Assembly (NCBI GenBank): GCA_018266105.1
Contig: JAFEBA010000092.1
Location: 1-54,842 of the forward strand
Origin: a bacterium
GTDB taxonomy: Bacteria; Vulcanimicrobiota; Xenobia; Xenobiales; JADMJV01
DNA: 54,842 nt
Reading direction: 5' to 3'
The notes under the pieces were generated by a model, which saw only the letters and a program-made list of their open reading frames with translations, searched no databases and had not been told where the DNA came from. The position numbers and the translations under genes are program-made. Each line of letters begins with the position of its first letter. The stretch's first letter is position 1. Of this stretch, positions 1-6,887 are shown piece by piece.

Positions 1-1302
1 CCAGCCAGTGATGCCAGACCACCAAGAGGTATCGGGGTCCTTGGGTGCCTCGGCGATGGCCGCCGGCTGGGTCTTGCTCTCGCCGCTGATGTCCAGCTTT
101 TCGCTGATCCAGCCAGTGATGCCAGACCACCAGGAGTTGTTCGGGTCCTTGGGCGCGTCCGCAACCACGGACTGCGGCTTGCTTTCGCCGTCAATGCCAA
201 GCTTGCTGGACACCCAGCCGGTGATACCGGACCACCAGGAGTCCTTGGGCGCGTCCGCAACCACGGACTGCGACTTGTTCTCGCCGTTGATTCCCAGCAT
301 GCTGGACGCCCAGCTGGTGGCGCCGGACCACCAGGAGTGGCCGGGGTTCGTCGGAGCCTCGGCCTGGGGCTTATTCTCACCGCTCATGGTCGATTGGTCA
401 GGCACCGGGCTGGTGGGCGAAGCGGCTACTGGCGGTGGTTGGATGTCACCGCCGACACCCAGCTTCCCGCGGACCCAGTTGGTGACTCCGGACGCCCAGG
501 TGCCGACTTCCTTGGGGCCTTCAGGCACCGTCTGGGGCTTGCTGGCTGGATTGGTAACGGGCCCGGTTCTGGGTGGGAGCTCCGTCAGCGGTTGAAGTGA
601 AGGAAGGTTGGTTAACCGGTCCGGCCTGGGTAACGCAGTGTAGGCCTCGGGACGGAAGTTGGCGGTGAAATGGATGGCCGGTTTGACCAGGTCTGCATAA
701 ATGCTGGCCAGGTAGCCCTGGCCGGTCGGAGCAGGTTCTTGTTCCTTGAGAGTGGAGTCGGACTGACTCAGGCATCGGTAGTGGCCCAAATCTGCCTTCA
801 TTTCCGATATCAGGGGCTGGTAGTCAGCCATCGTTCGCAACCGAACCGTATCCGGCTTGACCACATCCTGGAAGATTTTGCTGAAGTATCCCTGGTCCAG
901 CCGCCCGGCCGGACGATTGCTCAGATCGAGACCGAGGCGGAGTGAGCGGAACCTGGCTAGCGGCCGAAGGCCGCTGGTCTCACCTGGCTCTGCAGAAGCT
1001 GGGCCCGATCTCCTCTCGGACTGGGGAGTCGGCCTGAGTTGGCGCAGAAAGCGGACGGTGGCTGCTACTTCCTGACGAAAGACTCGACGCGCCTGAGTTC
1101 GCCAGCGTAATTCCTGTTCGGCACTCAGTTCGCGGGCCCAATCTGGGGACAAAATAGCGCGCAATTGGGCGCGCAACTCACCAAGGCAGACCAGGGCCTG
1201 ATTGGCAGGGGGGTGCGCTGGTAGTGCTGGTGCACCGGCCGCGCGCGGGAGACGAACAGCCGGGGCAAAGTTGGCCAGGATCCCGGACTGGATGTCGCTC
1301 AA
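1..1302 (-). CDS. Trp-rich tandem-repeat protein, C-terminus cut by window edge
   Basis: The frame is open for 434 codons from a TTG start at 1302 and leaves the window still open. The start is chosen because GGAGGGAGGG lies 5 nt upstream and the only nearby ATG is out of frame. Residues 1-280 are proline- and leucine-rich with no clear signal peptide. After that come five copies of a module built on SWWSGITGW followed by a short amphipathic stretch with KLGI and then GENK or GESK. On the plus strand the copies begin near positions 1, 109, 214, 310 and 475, so repeat length is 35-36, then 32, then 55 residues. The copy nearest the N-terminus is degenerate (TWASGVTNW). No known domain was recognised. 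The paired Trp residues suggest membrane-interface or glycan binding, but this is only inference. The plus-strand open frame over 8-595 is its antisense shadow. Confidence 0.75.
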   Translation of the reverse strand, partial: MSDIQSGILANFAPAVRLPRAAGAPALPAHPPANQALVCLGELRAQLRAILSPDWARELSAEQELRWRTQARRVFRQEVAATVRFLRQLRPTPQSERRSGPASAEPGETSGLRPLARFRSLRLGLDLSNRPAGRLDQGYFSKIFQDVVKPDTVRLRTMADYQPLISEMKADLGHYRCLSQSDSTLKEQEPAPTGQGYLASIYADLVKPAIHFTANFRPEAYTALPRPDRLTNLPSLQPLTELPPRTGPVTNPASKPQTVPEGPKEVGTWASGVTNWVRGKLGVGGDIQPPPVAASPTSPVPDQSTMSGENKPQAEAPTNPGHSWWSGATSWASSMLGINGENKSQSVVADAPKDSWWSGITGWVSSKLGIDGESKPQSVVADAPKDPNNSWWSGITGWISEKLDISGESKTQPAAIAEAPKDPDTSWWSGITGW

Positions 1303-1333
1303 AAAGACCCTCCCTCCATCTCAACAAGTCTCC

Positions 1334-1362
1334 ATTCTAGCCTGATTCCGGCCCATCGCCAA
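1334..1362 (-). promoter_or_regulatory. Putative sigma70-type promoter of the Trp-repeat gene
   Basis: Reading the minus strand, TTGGCG (1362-1357) and TAGAAT (1339-1334) are separated by exactly 17 nt. The predicted transcript would start about 25 nt before the TTG start codon at 1302, leaving room for the ribosome binding site. The same CTAGAA core recurs upstream of ftsZ. Confidence 0.45.
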
Positions 1363-1475
1363 GCCTTGAATGGCGGCCCCGTCCCATGATTCTCCCTCCA
1401 TTTCGCCCGGAGTTAAGTTGTCAGAAAGGTCCCACGCCCGGTTCGCCAAACCACTCAGCGATGCGGGAGTTCATT

Positions 1476-1781
1476 GTGACCACAGTGCAGGAGCTGCAGA
1501 GCGGTCGCGCCGATCTTCCCAATTTGAGTCTGGCTCTCGAGCAGCTCGGTCAGCAGCTAGAGGCGGTTGAGAACCAGTATTCCAGCGCCCCCCATCAAGA
1601 AGAGGGGCTGCGTCTGGCTTTATTGCAGAGCGTGCGCCTCTATCAGTTGTCCTTGGAGCTGCTGCGAGACTGTCTGGACATTGTCAGGCCAGATCTTCTG
1701 GAGCGCGCGCTGGCAAGCGCGGAGGAAGCCGAGTTGCGGCTGGACGAGGTCGAGCAGTGGAGCGGTTCTGAGGAGTATTGA
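1476..1781 (+). CDS. Small helical protein of unknown function
   Basis: About 101 residues from a GTG start at 1476, chosen because GGGAG lies 6 nt upstream; an in-frame ATG at 1461 has no such site. The protein is leucine- and glutamate-rich, with heptad-like patterns such as LEQLGQQLEAVE and LERALASAEEAELRLDEVE, so it is probably an all-alpha bundle or coiled coil. There is no signal peptide and no Cys cluster. Its composition and length resemble the proteins at 2380-2733 and 51576-52007, suggesting a lineage-specific family of small acidic helical proteins. It is convergent with the cluster on the other strand, 6 bp away. No function can be assigned. Confidence 0.6.
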   Translation: MTTVQELQSGRADLPNLSLALEQLGQQLEAVENQYSSAPHQEEGLRLALLQSVRLYQLSLELLRDCLDIVRPDLLERALASAEEAELRLDEVEQWSGSEEY

Positions 1782-1787
1782 GCGTCT

Positions 1788-2393
1788 CTAGAGGGCTTTG
1801 CTCTTGCCAATGCGAGAGACGCGAACCAGATCCACCTGTTTCAGGGTCCGCTGGGGAAGGCGCAGGCTGACCACCGGGGGCTGAGTAGGATGGGTAATTT
1901 CCTTCAGTCCCCCGGGGCTTAGGAAGACCTGATCAAAACCAGCCTGTCGCTCGCCCTGACGGCATGCTACACGCACGGCCACGCGATAAAAGCAGACTTC
2001 GCCTTCGCGGGCCAGGAACTGATGAATTCGCAGTAGCTTGCGACGGTGGAAGACCTGCTCGGGCGTGGCTGCAAAGGCTTCGCCCGTGGAGACGTGCGGC
2101 TTCCAATTGATGCTGCCCACCGGGGTCAGGCGCTGGGTCACCGGGACGACCCGGTTTGGCGTTACAGGCCGGTCGAAGTCTTCGATGGCGTCAAGGACAT
2201 CGGCCAGCTTGACTCGGTATTCGAGCTTTTCTCGCTGGTTTAGCCTGGTCCCAAAAAGCAGCTCGGTCAGGCGATTCTGCACCTGCTCGGCCGGGTGCCC
2301 CTGGCGGCTGGATCGCACTCGCGACTGTAGCCAGCCCCAGTCAACACCTTGTTTGGCCGGGCCCAGGCCGATGTTCAGATCAGAAATCTCCAT
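1788..2393 (-). CDS. Conserved-looking hypothetical protein, 201 aa
   Basis: Third gene of a minus-strand set (3101 to 1788). Its ATG at 2393 lies inside the previous gene, overlapping it by 14 bp, so translational coupling is likely. The protein is basic and Arg/Gln-rich (EQVQNRLTELLFGTRL near residue 40) and cytoplasmic, with no membrane segment. The middle carries FDRPVTPNRVVPVTQRLTPV and the C-terminal half is rich in short beta-like stretches (VCFYRVAVRVACRQG). I do not recognise a family. Base composition matches the neighbours. The context, two other uncharacterised small proteins in the same transcript, suggests a shared but unknown task. Confidence 0.6.
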   Translation of the reverse strand: MEISDLNIGLGPAKQGVDWGWLQSRVRSSRQGHPAEQVQNRLTELLFGTRLNQREKLEYRVKLADVLDAIEDFDRPVTPNRVVPVTQRLTPVGSINWKPHVSTGEAFAATPEQVFHRRKLLRIHQFLAREGEVCFYRVAVRVACRQGERQAGFDQVFLSPGGLKEITHPTQPPVVSLRLPQRTLKQVDLVRVSRIGKSKAL

Positions 2394-2733
2394 CGTCGGC
2401 CTCCTCGCACAGTGCCTGAGAGTATTCTTCTAAAAGTTGTTTCAGGCGACGCATAGTGTCGCGCCCATCCAGCGATCTCTGCATAGCCCAATGAGCCAGC
2501 TCGGGCGAGTCCTCTGAGCAGGCCAGGCTGAGCGTGGCGATGGCTTCGCTATAGTCAGCGAAGGCGATGTCCGACAGCTCGCGCAGCCGGGCCAGACCAG
2601 CCGGCAGACTGGCTAATCGAAGGTTCATGGCCTGATGACGCTGGTGCACCGCCTGACTCAACTCGCTCGGGTCTAGCCAGCCTCCATCGCGCACCACTCG
2701 GCAGGCATCATACAAAGCTTCACCCAGGCTCAT
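2380..2733 (-). CDS. Small acidic helical protein of unknown function
   Basis: 117 residues, starting with ATG at 2733 that shares an ATGA overlap with the stop of the upstream gene. The sequence is predicted mostly helical (LASLPAGLARLRELSDIAF, then SLDGRDTMRRLKQLLEEY) with a strongly acidic tail ending EEADDGDF. There is no signal peptide or membrane segment. It resembles in size and composition the small helical proteins at 1476-1781 and 51576-52007. It sits in the middle of a three-gene overlapping cluster of unknowns. A regulatory or adaptor role would be a guess. Confidence 0.6.
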   Translation of the reverse strand: MSLGEALYDACRVVRDGGWLDPSELSQAVHQRHQAMNLRLASLPAGLARLRELSDIAFADYSEAIATLSLACSEDSPELAHWAMQRSLDGRDTMRRLKQLLEEYSQALCEEADDGDF

Positions 2734-3101
2734 TCTTCGGCGTCCACGACCAGGAGCGGATAGTGAGCGTGGCGCTTGTCATCCGCCCAGACGGATATCC
2801 AGTATTCCCCGGGTTGTTCGAAGAGCAGCCCTTCCAGAAAGACCAGCGACAATTGGAAAGCTCCCTGTCCTGAGAGTGGAAACCGCTCCTCCATCAACAC
2901 TTCCTCGGCCAGGCTAATTTGCAGCCTGCACTGGCATTTTTCTGGCAAATCATGCCAACCGTTAATGACGAAGATACCCGCCCCTTCGGGAAACTGATAG
3001 GGGAACGAGGGCAGCGGCAGTTCGCTGATCACGTGCTGAAAGGTGGGAGGACCTTTGGTCTCGTCGTAGCCAAGACAGACCAACGAATATTGCAGCTGCA
3101 T
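2730..3101 (-). CDS. DUF6941-like small beta-sandwich protein (tentative)
   Basis: First gene of the three-gene minus-strand cluster. The open frame extends to 3167, but the first residues would then overlap the divergent dehydrogenase start at 3160. I take the ATG at 3101 (MQLQYSLVCLGYDE), which begins the conserved-looking part. The 123-aa product alternates beta-like strands with a final GEYWISVWADDK stretch. This layout resembles DUF6941-type proteins, which end with a similar PGEYRFEV-like strand. That match is by recollection of family style, not a search. No Shine-Dalgarno sequence is obvious before 3101, so the start is uncertain. Confidence 0.5.
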   Translation of the reverse strand: MQLQYSLVCLGYDETKGPPTFQHVISELPLPSFPYQFPEGAGIFVINGWHDLPEKCQCRLQISLAEEVLMEERFPLSGQGAFQLSLVFLEGLLFEQPGEYWISVWADDKRHAHYPLLVVDAEE

Positions 3102-3159
3102 GGAGTCATGCGTTTTGACGCCGAAAGGCAAAAGCCCTCGGCACGACAAAACGGGCCCC

Positions 3160-3903
3160 ATGGACATTCAGGGCAAAGTGGCAATCGTGACGGGCGGCGG
3201 TTCAGGAATCGGCCGGGCGATGTGTCTGCGCTTATCTCGGCTAGGAGCCCGGGTCGTGGCGGCAGATCGGCATCTTGCGGCGGCTGAGGAAGTGGCCCGA
3301 CTCTGCGGCGGTCTGGCTTACCAGGTGGACTTACCCGGAGGCGCCCGACACTTGCTGGACTTTGCCCGTCAGAATCTCGGGCCGGTGGATATTGTTCACA
3401 ACAACGCAGGTTTGTTGACCAACAGTCCAGATTTTCTGAGTACCTCACCAGACCGTCTGATCGACCTGATCAATACCAATGTGACCGGCCTGATGCTGGT
3501 CACCCAGGAGGCCGCTCTGGCCATGGCCGGGCGACCCGGTGTGATTCTCAATACAGCCTCGGTCTCGGGCCTGCGGCCCTGGCCACTGGATCCCGTCTAC
3601 TCAGCCAGCAAAGCCGCCGTGGTCTTCTTTACTCGTGCATTATCCATCGAATTTGGCGCGCGCAACCTCCGCATCAACGCGGTTTGCCCCGGTCTGGTTC
3701 GCACCCCGATGGCCGCCAATTCTCTACTGATTCAGTCGCTCACAGCAGAGCAGCGCCAGCAGGTGGAAAGCATGATGGTCGAGCCGGATCAGGTGGTTGA
3801 GGTTCTCATTGAGATGATTGGCGATGATTCCATGAATGGAGAGGCGCGTTACATCGGCAATTCCGGATTGCCAGCCGAAGGAAAAATGATCAAGTTTCTA
3901 TGA
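3160..3903 (+). CDS. Short-chain dehydrogenase/reductase (classical SDR)
   Basis: A 247-aa cytoplasmic NAD(P)-dependent oxidoreductase. The Rossmann motif TGGGSGIG is at residues 11-18, NNAG at 81-84, the catalytic Ser at 134 (NTAS), and YSASK at 147-151 gives the Tyr/Lys pair. Asp36 at the end of the second strand (VVAAD) favours NAD over NADP. The PG motif (CPGLVRTPM) follows at about 177. All catalytic parts are present and length is normal for the family. Substrate cannot be read from sequence; the overall style recalls 15-hydroxyprostaglandin-dehydrogenase-like SDRs. Its stop overlaps the next SDR gene by ATGA, so the two are probably co-translated. Start chosen at the ATG immediately before the Rossmann fold. 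Confidence 0.88.
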   Translation: MDIQGKVAIVTGGGSGIGRAMCLRLSRLGARVVAADRHLAAAEEVARLCGGLAYQVDLPGGARHLLDFARQNLGPVDIVHNNAGLLTNSPDFLSTSPDRLIDLINTNVTGLMLVTQEAALAMAGRPGVILNTASVSGLRPWPLDPVYSASKAAVVFFTRALSIEFGARNLRINAVCPGLVRTPMAANSLLIQSLTAEQRQQVESMMVEPDQVVEVLIEMIGDDSMNGEARYIGNSGLPAEGKMIKFL

Positions 3904-5282
3904 ATCCTCTTAGCCCTCAAGAATTGGAAACGTGCCTGGAGTTGATGCAGCGTTTGGCCGATACCTATCGGACTCAGCCCAACAATGAAAGGCTCAATAG
4001 CCTGGTCCGCAAGCTCAATCGCGAGGGCAAAAGGCGGCTGCGCGATCAGGAGCTTTCACTACGCGACCAGATTCGCAGCAAGGACCGAGCTCTGTTGGCC
4101 AGCACAACCCTGGTTCAGCATCAGCGCGATGACCAGGAGCAGACCGCTTTACCGCCGCCCGACCCCGAGCAAGAACTGCACGAACCTGAGCACTGCTATG
4201 TGTGCAAAACGCCCTACACTAGAGTTCATTTTTTCTATCATTTCCTCTGTCCTACTTGCGCTGAATTTAATTACAATATGCGCAGCCTGCATGCCGATCT
4301 GCGGGGGCGCACCGCCCTGGTTACGGGTGGGCGCGTTAAAATTGGCCACCAACTGGTGCTGAGATTACTGCGTGATGGAGCCCGTGTGCTGGTCACCACT
4401 CGCTTTCCTCATGCCGCCGCCCGGCGCTTCTATGCCGAGCCGGATTCTTCGGAATGGTCTGATCGATTGCATATTTATGGCCTGGATTTACGAGATATCC
4501 CGGCCGTCGAAACCTTCGCTGCTTACTTGCTGGAACATCAACCCGAGCTGGACATCATCGTCCACAACGCCGCCCAGACGATTTCCCGGGCCGCCGGTTT
4601 CTATCAAGATCTAATCAACCAGGAATTGAATCCCCAGGATTACCTGTCCCTGCCCGAGCGCCAGTTGGTGGCGCGCCCCGCCCCCTCCACTCTGGCTTTG
4701 CAGGACAGCTCTCGACTCTTGCCGACCGCCTCTTCGGGCGACACGCTGCCCTTGACGGAAATGCATGACCGCGAGGAGCGGGTTGACCAGCGCGACATCA
4801 ATAGCTGGCTTCTGCCTTTGGAAGACGTGAGCGCTCGCGAGATGCTGGAAGTGCAGCTGGTGAATTCGGTCGCTCCCTTTTTGCTGAACGCCCGTCTCAA
4901 ACCGCTACTGGCCAGGTCTCCTTTTGAGCGTCGCTTCATCGTGAATGTGTCGGCTATGGAGGGCCAGTTCGCCCGACACAAGACCATTTACCATCCGCAC
5001 ACAAACATGGCTAAAGCTGCCTTGAATATGATGACTCACACCAGTGCGGCCGGTTACGCTAAAGAGGGCATCTACATGAACAGCGTGGACACGGGCTGGG
5101 TGACGGATGAGAACCCTACTCCCAAGCGCAAACGCAAACAGGAGGAAATGGGCTTTTTCGCGCCCTTAGATATTATCGACGGAATGGCTCGCATCTACCA
5201 TCCGATCGCACTGGGAGTCGATCCTGGTGAAACGCCAATCTTCGGGCAGTTCCTCAAGGATTATGCTCCCTGTAAGTGGTGA
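3900..5282 (+). CDS. SDR-family protein with N-terminal Cys4 knuckle
   Basis: A 460-aa protein coupled by a 4-bp overlap to the preceding SDR. Residues 1-90 are helical and charged. A probable zinc knuckle follows with Cys at 99, 102, 117 and 120 (CYVC and CPTC). From about 135 there is an SDR Rossmann fold with TGGRVKIG at 142-149 and an NAAQ motif. At the active site the usual YxxxK is replaced: the stretch reads HPHTNMAKAALNMM, so the position four before the Lys is Thr, not Tyr. I recall this HPHTNMAK signature from an SDR subfamily also found in fungi and plants, so the change is probably a family trait and the catalytic chemistry is unclear. A roughly 80-residue insertion lies in the middle of the fold. 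Confidence 0.82.
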   Translation: MNPLSPQELETCLELMQRLADTYRTQPNNERLNSLVRKLNREGKRRLRDQELSLRDQIRSKDRALLASTTLVQHQRDDQEQTALPPPDPEQELHEPEHCYVCKTPYTRVHFFYHFLCPTCAEFNYNMRSLHADLRGRTALVTGGRVKIGHQLVLRLLRDGARVLVTTRFPHAAARRFYAEPDSSEWSDRLHIYGLDLRDIPAVETFAAYLLEHQPELDIIVHNAAQTISRAAGFYQDLINQELNPQDYLSLPERQLVARPAPSTLALQDSSRLLPTASSGDTLPLTEMHDREERVDQRDINSWLLPLEDVSAREMLEVQLVNSVAPFLLNARLKPLLARSPFERRFIVNVSAMEGQFARHKTIYHPHTNMAKAALNMMTHTSAAGYAKEGIYMNSVDTGWVTDENPTPKRKRKQEEMGFFAPLDIIDGMARIYHPIALGVDPGETPIFGQFLKDYAPCKW

Positions 5283-5288
5283 GCGGGC

Positions 5289-6440
5289 TTACTCCCGACC
5301 CAGGAATGTCCAGAATCGCTGCCCCAACAGGTCCTTGAGGTCTTTTTCGATCAGATCCTGATCAACCTGATAGCCCATCTCCTCAAGCGCCGTGTAGTGA
5401 TTGGCCAGCAGGTCGACAGCGGCGGGCTTGAACGAGGTCCAGCGGGCAATGAGTTCCTCTAGAACTCGTGCTCCCGAGGGTTGGGGCACGAAGGTCAGGC
5501 CCTGAGAAAGCACGCGTGAGCGCATCAACTCCAGGTTTCCCGGGCGGGGCCAGCCATAGATGAGGAGATTGGGGAAGCGATTGCCCAACAGTGCCAGCGA
5601 AGCTTCCTCATCGAACGACTCCACCCGGGCCAGAAACCTCAGGTTGTGGTAACGGGCCAGCAGAGTGGAAAGGTCGTTCAGTCCTCCCGTGCGCACCAGG
5701 CAGTTGACGGCGATCCCTCGACGTGCGCAGGTTGCCAGCACGATGTCGTGCAGCATCTGATTGCATTCCGGACCCACCACCGGCAGGGTCAGGCTGACGT
5801 AAATCGGGAGGGTTCGGTCCAGCCAAATGTCCAGGAAACGCTGAATTTCGCCCTGGGAGGTGGTGATGTTGGCGCTGACCTGATAGCCCCAGGGCTTGAG
5901 CCGTTGAAAGTTGTCTTTCCAGCCGTGCACCATGGTGTCCAGTTGCAGGCCGGCAAAAAAGCGAACATCGCGCACGGGTTGGGCCTGCCAGGCCGCCCTC
6001 TCTTTGTCGTCAAAGGGGTCATTGGTCATGACCAGGCGGGCTACCCCGGCCGTGCCCAGCACCTGCTCCCAGGCTTCGACCGGGTATTTTTCACGCAAGA
6101 CTTCCAGGCGGCGTTCGGACAGGTCCATTCCAAAAGACTGAAGGGTGACCAGCACCGAGCGGCAGGCCTCAGACATGGGCAGTCGGTCAATAAACAGCGT
6201 TTGCCAGACCGTAGCAGCCTGGACTGCCTTCTCGGCTCGAGCAAACTCTGTCGGATCGAAACGTAGGGTGCGTAGGGTTTGATTGACCAGGTCTGGCGAC
6301 GTCAGGAGTTCGTCCAGGCCGCTAGGGGTCAGCCCTTTGAATGCAGGATCAAAAAGATGCGTCTGAATGTCCGTGATGGGAGTCTGAATCAGGCTCCGCC
6401 GAATGATGTATTGCCAATCGCCCATCCTCGCCTGTTCCAA
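5289..6440 (-). CDS. Glucuronate isomerase (UxaC)-like amidohydrolase-fold protein
   Basis: A 383-aa protein; start at 6440 or more likely the ATG at 6425 (MGDWQYIIRRSL). The N-terminus ITDIQTHLFDP matches the DIHTHLF entry motif of UxaC-like proteins of the amidohydrolase superfamily, and SEACRSVLVTLQSFG fits the same group. The first metal-binding His of the HxH pair is Gln here, so metal binding may be altered or lost. The rest looks intact (LVMTNDPFDD, FAGLQLDTMVHGW, VSLTLPVVGPECNQM). It sits alone, convergent with the SDR pair, with no uronate catabolism genes nearby. The real substrate is unknown, and a non-catalytic role is possible. Confidence 0.72.
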   Translation of the reverse strand: MEQARMGDWQYIIRRSLIQTPITDIQTHLFDPAFKGLTPSGLDELLTSPDLVNQTLRTLRFDPTEFARAEKAVQAATVWQTLFIDRLPMSEACRSVLVTLQSFGMDLSERRLEVLREKYPVEAWEQVLGTAGVARLVMTNDPFDDKERAAWQAQPVRDVRFFAGLQLDTMVHGWKDNFQRLKPWGYQVSANITTSQGEIQRFLDIWLDRTLPIYVSLTLPVVGPECNQMLHDIVLATCARRGIAVNCLVRTGGLNDLSTLLARYHNLRFLARVESFDEEASLALLGNRFPNLLIYGWPRPGNLELMRSRVLSQGLTFVPQPSGARVLEELIARWTSFKPAAVDLLANHYTALEEMGYQVDQDLIEKDLKDLLGQRFWTFLGRE

Positions 6441-6534
6441 AAGCCGCCTGGGGTTCCTTCAGGAGCTCGGCCAGCCTTTTACTGGACGACGAAAGTAGTC
6501 TATTCCAACCATAAAATACGGTTCACTTGAGCCT

Positions 6535-6549
6535 GCCAGTTATACTGGC
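6535..6549. promoter_or_regulatory. Short palindrome between divergent genes
   Basis: GCCAGT and ACTGGC are perfect inverted 6-mers separated by TAT, located 21 nt before the MshEN-domain gene and about 95 nt before the divergent UxaC-like gene. The size suits a small operator for a dimeric regulator. The surrounding 130 bp is AT-richer than the genes and also contains TATACT within the palindrome, which could serve as a -10 element. This is a single occurrence and may be chance. Confidence 0.3.
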
Positions 6550-6569
6550 CGAACTGATAAGCTTGGTTC

Positions 6570-6887
6570 ATGTTGACAAATCAGTTGCCCGTCGCCGACC
6601 TGGATGAAGCTCTGGCGCAGGTGGACCCCCACCTGCTCGACCTGCTCCCTGTGAGCCTGTGCCAAAGATTGCGGATTTTGCCGATGGCCCGCAAAGGAAA
6701 CGCCCTGGTGATCGGATTTTACGATAAACTGACCAGCCAGGACGCCTATCAGATTCAACTGGCCAGCGGCTTGCGCGTGATTAGCGTGCGCCTGAAAAAG
6801 CAGGCCAGCCCCGGGGCTGACCTGCAGAGTTTGTTGGGAGGAGCTGAGTCACCACGCCTGGCTCGCCCCTGCGTGTTCAGCTCTTAA
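6570..6887 (+). CDS. Stand-alone MshEN / GspE N-terminal domain protein
   Basis: A 105-aa cytoplasmic protein that is essentially a single type II secretion ATPase N-terminal (MshEN) domain. The hallmarks are residues 19-41, with HLLDLLPVSLCQRLRILP, then ALVIGFYDK and the helix before SGLRVISVRL. In GspE, PilB and MshE this domain binds partner proteins, and in MshE it binds cyclic di-GMP. Here no ATPase domain follows. Whether the MshEN ligand-binding residues are kept cannot be judged by eye. A PilZ protein elsewhere in the window (32785-33522) is consistent with cyclic di-GMP signalling. The 3' end overlaps the convergent gene by 11 bp. Confidence 0.72.
   Translation: MLTNQLPVADLDEALAQVDPHLLDLLPVSLCQRLRILPMARKGNALVIGFYDKLTSQDAYQIQLASGLRVISVRLKKQASPGADLQSLLGGAESPRLARPCVFSS

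Noticed and set aside
8..595. Plus-strand open frame with repeated MPDHQE segments
   Set aside because: It is the antisense of the Trp-repeat gene; the minus-strand frame is longer, has a ribosome binding site and a promoter, and shows protein-level repeat conservation.
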